This document shows, one piece after another, positions 30,980-32,983 of a stretch of 32,983 bases of DNA. Below the pieces are notes generated by a model. That model was not told the origin of the DNA. It did no database searches and saw nothing but the letters and a program-made list of their open reading frames with translations. This stretch comes from CAWBCI01 sp963787195 (GTDB taxonomy: Bacteria; Bacteroidota; Bacteroidia; Bacteroidales; JAGOPY01). The stretch spans positions 1 to 32,983 of the forward strand of contig CAWBCI010000071.1 in assembly GCA_963787195.1 (NCBI GenBank), read 5' to 3'. The stretch's first letter is position 1, and each line of letters opens with the position of its first letter. The position numbers were made by a program, and so were the translations under genes.

Positions 30980-31028
30980 AAAAACTGCGAATCTCAGGAA
31001 AAATAACATCCCAGGATTCGCAGTTTTT
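30980..31028. terminator. Bidirectional rho-independent terminator
   Basis: Perfect 14-bp stem, AAAAACTGCGAATC (30980-30993) with GATTCGCAGTTTTT (31015-31028), giving a T tract on either strand. It sits 24 bp beyond the stop of the minus-strand YwqK-like gene and downstream of the plus-strand EEP gene, so it can end both. Confidence 0.85.
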
Positions 31029-31052
31029 GAAATATCTGCTGAAAGAAAAGTT

Positions 31053-31493
31053 TTATTCCTTTTCCTTATCGTAATCTATTTCTTTGGTCTTTTTGCCATT
31101 CTCATCATAGAATGTCCATGTCCCGACCCGTTTACCTTTATCGTAATGGCCCTTGTAATGTATTTGTCCATTCTCATGCCATGTCTTTCTCAACCCATCA
31201 TCCAGTCCTTCTGAAAAATACCCTTCACTCCATTTATTCCCATTCTGGTACCAGTAGGTCCATTTCCCGTTTTTCTTACCATCTTTGCCATACTCTCCTT
31301 CAAGCTTAATCCTTCCATCGGGGTAATAAAATACATCCTTGGCAAGGTATTTATTTTCACCTTCTCCCGTGAAATATTGCACCCTTTTAGGTTTCCCGTC
31401 AGGATATGTTTCGGCGACGGTTTCCTGCATCCTGCTTCCACAGGATATTAAAAACATAAGTATCAATAAAAAAAATATTCTGCTTCTTACCAT
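31053..31493 (-). CDS. MORN-repeat lipoprotein (YwqK-like)
   Basis: 146 residues. Lipoprotein signal ending FLISC (Cys18). The rest is about five MORN-type repeats of the YwqK family: YPDGKPKRVQYF, YYPDGRIKLEGEY, YQNGNKWSEGYF, HENGQIHYKGHY and YDENGKKTKEIDY. Databases often call this family a toxin-antitoxin antitoxin, but no toxin gene is adjacent and the membrane anchor argues against a cytoplasmic antitoxin role. A periplasmic or outer-membrane scaffold function is more plausible. It starts four bases after the pyrC stop, so it is probably the second gene of that transcript, ended by the terminator at 30980-31028. Confidence 0.85.
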   Translation of the reverse strand: MVRSRIFFLLILMFLISCGSRMQETVAETYPDGKPKRVQYFTGEGENKYLAKDVFYYPDGRIKLEGEYGKDGKKNGKWTYWYQNGNKWSEGYFSEGLDDGLRKTWHENGQIHYKGHYDKGKRVGTWTFYDENGKKTKEIDYDKEKE

Positions 31494-31497
31494 AATT

Positions 31498-32862
31498 TTA
31501 CCTGTTAAACTTCAAACGCATACCCCTGACCGATTCATCAAAATGATTTGCAAGGATTTCCGGTTCCGCTTCATAAACGAGCTTTCCGTTGACAAAGGTA
31601 TGAGTAATTTTTGATTTAAACTCATGGCCTTCGAAGGGAGACCATCCACATTTATAATAAATATTATTCGGGTCCACTTTCCAGGAAGAATTTAGATCAG
31701 CCAGGACCAGGTCGGCCCAATAACCTTCCCGGATAAAACCTCTCTTTTCAATACTGAAACAAATTGCCGGGGCATGGCACATTTTTTCCACGACTTTTTC
31801 CAGGCTTAAAACACCCTGGTGATAAAAATCCAGCATGGCTACCAGGGAATGTTGAACAAGGGGACCTCCGGAAGGCGCCTGCAAGTATTTTCTTTGCTTT
31901 TCCTCGAGTGTATGAGGTGCGTGATCAGTGGCGATGATATCAAGGCGGTCATCCAGTAAAGCTTTCCAGAGGGACTCCCTGTCGAAAGCTGATTTGATAG
32001 CAGGATTCCATTTAATGAGAGAACCTTTGGTTGCATAATCGTTAGCTGAAAACCACAGGTGGTGCACGCAAACTTCTGATGTTATCCTTTTCTTTTCCAG
32101 TGGCATGTCATTCTCAAACAGATCCATTTCAGCGGCAGTGGAAAGGTGCAACACATGTAAGCGGGTGTTATATTCATGGGCAAGATTTATAGCCCTCTGT
32201 GTACTGTCAAAACAAGCTTTATCACTCCGGATGAGGGGATGTGCGGCGATGGGAATATTGTCATCATATAATTCCCTGAACACATTCAAATTTTTCCGGA
32301 TGATCTGCTCATCCTCGCTGTGGATGGCAATCAGAAAGGGAACTTCCCTGAAAATATTCCGGAGGGTCTCCGGATCATCCACCAGCATATTCCCCGTAGA
32401 GGCGCCCAGGAAGACCTTTAAACCGCATACATTATAGGGATCTGTCTTGAGGACTTCATCCAGGTTATCATTGGATGCACCCATATAGAATGAATAATTG
32501 GCAAAGGAAATCTCGGATGCCCTAGTGTATTTATCTTCTAGTTTTTGCTGATCGAGGGTTTGGGGGATAGTATTTGGCATATCCATGTAAGAAGTCACTC
32601 CTCCTGCCACTGCAGCGCGACTTTCGGAATGAATATCCCCCTTGTGAGTCAGCCCGGGATCACGGAAATGGACCTGGTCGTCAATAACACCCGGAAAAAG
32701 ATATTTCCCTTTTGCATCCAGGCGATAAGCTCCGGAAGGTGATTCGGGAGAGGAGCCATGCAGGATATTGTCAATTTTCCCCTTCTTGATTAAAAGTTCC
32801 CCGTCAAATATTTCGCCTTCATTAACAATTTTGGCATTGATGATATGAATATCTCCGGTCAT
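31498..32862 (-). CDS. pyrC: Dihydroorotase
   Basis: 454 residues. Amidohydrolase fold with DDQVHFRDPGLTHKG at the first metal site, MPNT, the carboxylated-lysine strand GLKVFLGASTGN, metal His in IAIHSED and HVLHLST, and the catalytic Asp in IIATDHAPHTLEEK; these match class I dihydroorotase. The enzyme closes carbamoyl aspartate to dihydroorotate in pyrimidine synthesis. The usual HxH at the first site reads QxH here; as I recall the same DDQVHFR is common in Bacteroidota dihydroorotases, so activity is likely kept. The ATG at 32862 is preceded by an open frame to the window edge. Confidence 0.92.
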   Translation of the reverse strand: MTGDIHIINAKIVNEGEIFDGELLIKKGKIDNILHGSSPESPSGAYRLDAKGKYLFPGVIDDQVHFRDPGLTHKGDIHSESRAAVAGGVTSYMDMPNTIPQTLDQQKLEDKYTRASEISFANYSFYMGASNDNLDEVLKTDPYNVCGLKVFLGASTGNMLVDDPETLRNIFREVPFLIAIHSEDEQIIRKNLNVFRELYDDNIPIAAHPLIRSDKACFDSTQRAINLAHEYNTRLHVLHLSTAAEMDLFENDMPLEKKRITSEVCVHHLWFSANDYATKGSLIKWNPAIKSAFDRESLWKALLDDRLDIIATDHAPHTLEEKQRKYLQAPSGGPLVQHSLVAMLDFYHQGVLSLEKVVEKMCHAPAICFSIEKRGFIREGYWADLVLADLNSSWKVDPNNIYYKCGWSPFEGHEFKSKITHTFVNGKLVYEAEPEILANHFDESVRGMRLKFNR

Positions 32863-32983
32863 AGGAATAAGGTATTTAAAACAGAGTTATATCCAAATAC
32901 CGAAAACAATCTTCTGAAATCGGAGAAAAACCGGGTAAAGCAATCAAGGTTAAAATAACTATTTACGATGTATTTTCCGGACA
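32859..32983 (-). other. Possible 3' end of an upstream gene, cut by the window edge
   Basis: A minus-strand frame is open from the right edge for 40 codons and ends in TGA overlapping the pyrC start as ATGA, an arrangement typical of translationally coupled genes. The short peptide (SGKYIVNSYFNLDC at its visible start, RRLFSVFGYN later) is not recognised, and the DNA is AT-rich, so it may equally be spacer. No promoter-like box is seen here. Confidence 0.2.

Noticed and set aside
31053..31493. Toxin-antitoxin module suggested by the YwqK family name
   Set aside because: No toxin partner is adjacent, and the protein is a lipoprotein, not cytoplasmic.

Overview
The window looks like a chromosomal segment of an AT-rich member of the Bacteroidota, probably an uncultured, environmental Bacteroidia-type lineage. 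The evidence is clade-typical: DUF5686 and DUF4296 proteins, a RecQ with a long C-terminal extension, a choice-of-anchor L protein with a type IX secretion sorting tail, a dihydroorotase reading DDQVHFR, several TAnnTTTG -7 promoter boxes, and few Shine-Dalgarno sites. All assignments come from reading the sequence; no database search was run.

Layout. 1-4.7 kb is a metal-themed redox region: a 5'-truncated aldehyde:ferredoxin oxidoreductase-family tungsten/molybdenum enzyme, a nickel superoxide dismutase with a Sec signal peptide, a ModE-like regulator and an antiquitin-type aldehyde dehydrogenase. 4.7-9.4 kb (minus strand) is an envelope cluster: kdsD, an AhpD-like protein, a DUF5686 outer-membrane protein and lptB. 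Divergent from it are recQ and a DUF4296 lipoprotein. 12.2-14.7 kb holds deoC and three small lipoproteins.

The centrepiece is 15.0-24.8 kb, a five-gene plus-strand operon: (1) a five-helix cytochrome b-like protein with two His-X13-His helices; (2) a membrane-anchored ferredoxin/FAD/NAD(P) flavoprotein with a permuted FAD segment; (3) a 20-CXXCH multiheme cytochrome c; (4) a 1461-residue cytochrome with 58 CXXCH motifs built from 74-residue and ~295-residue tandem modules; (5) an outer-membrane beta-barrel with a periplasmic domain. Read in order, this suggests an electron path from cytoplasmic NAD(P)H through FAD, Fe-S and membrane hemes b to 78 periplasmic hemes and an outer-membrane channel. 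It is a candidate extracellular electron transfer system with a non-standard inner-membrane entry module. Palindromes upstream are possible operators.

26.0-26.9 kb is a second unusual region. One intact initiator tRNA-fMet lies among five broken tRNA-fMet copies in which parts of the tRNA arms are replaced by small GC-rich hairpins. A GIY-YIG nuclease gene sits exactly between two of the broken copies, which suggests a small tRNA-associated mobile cassette.

27.1-33.0 kb is mostly housekeeping: era, der, an Hsp15-like S4 protein, a secreted EEP-family nuclease/phosphatase, a MORN-repeat (YwqK-like) lipoprotein and pyrC. A hairpin-dense intergenic stretch lies at 30.8-31.0 kb.
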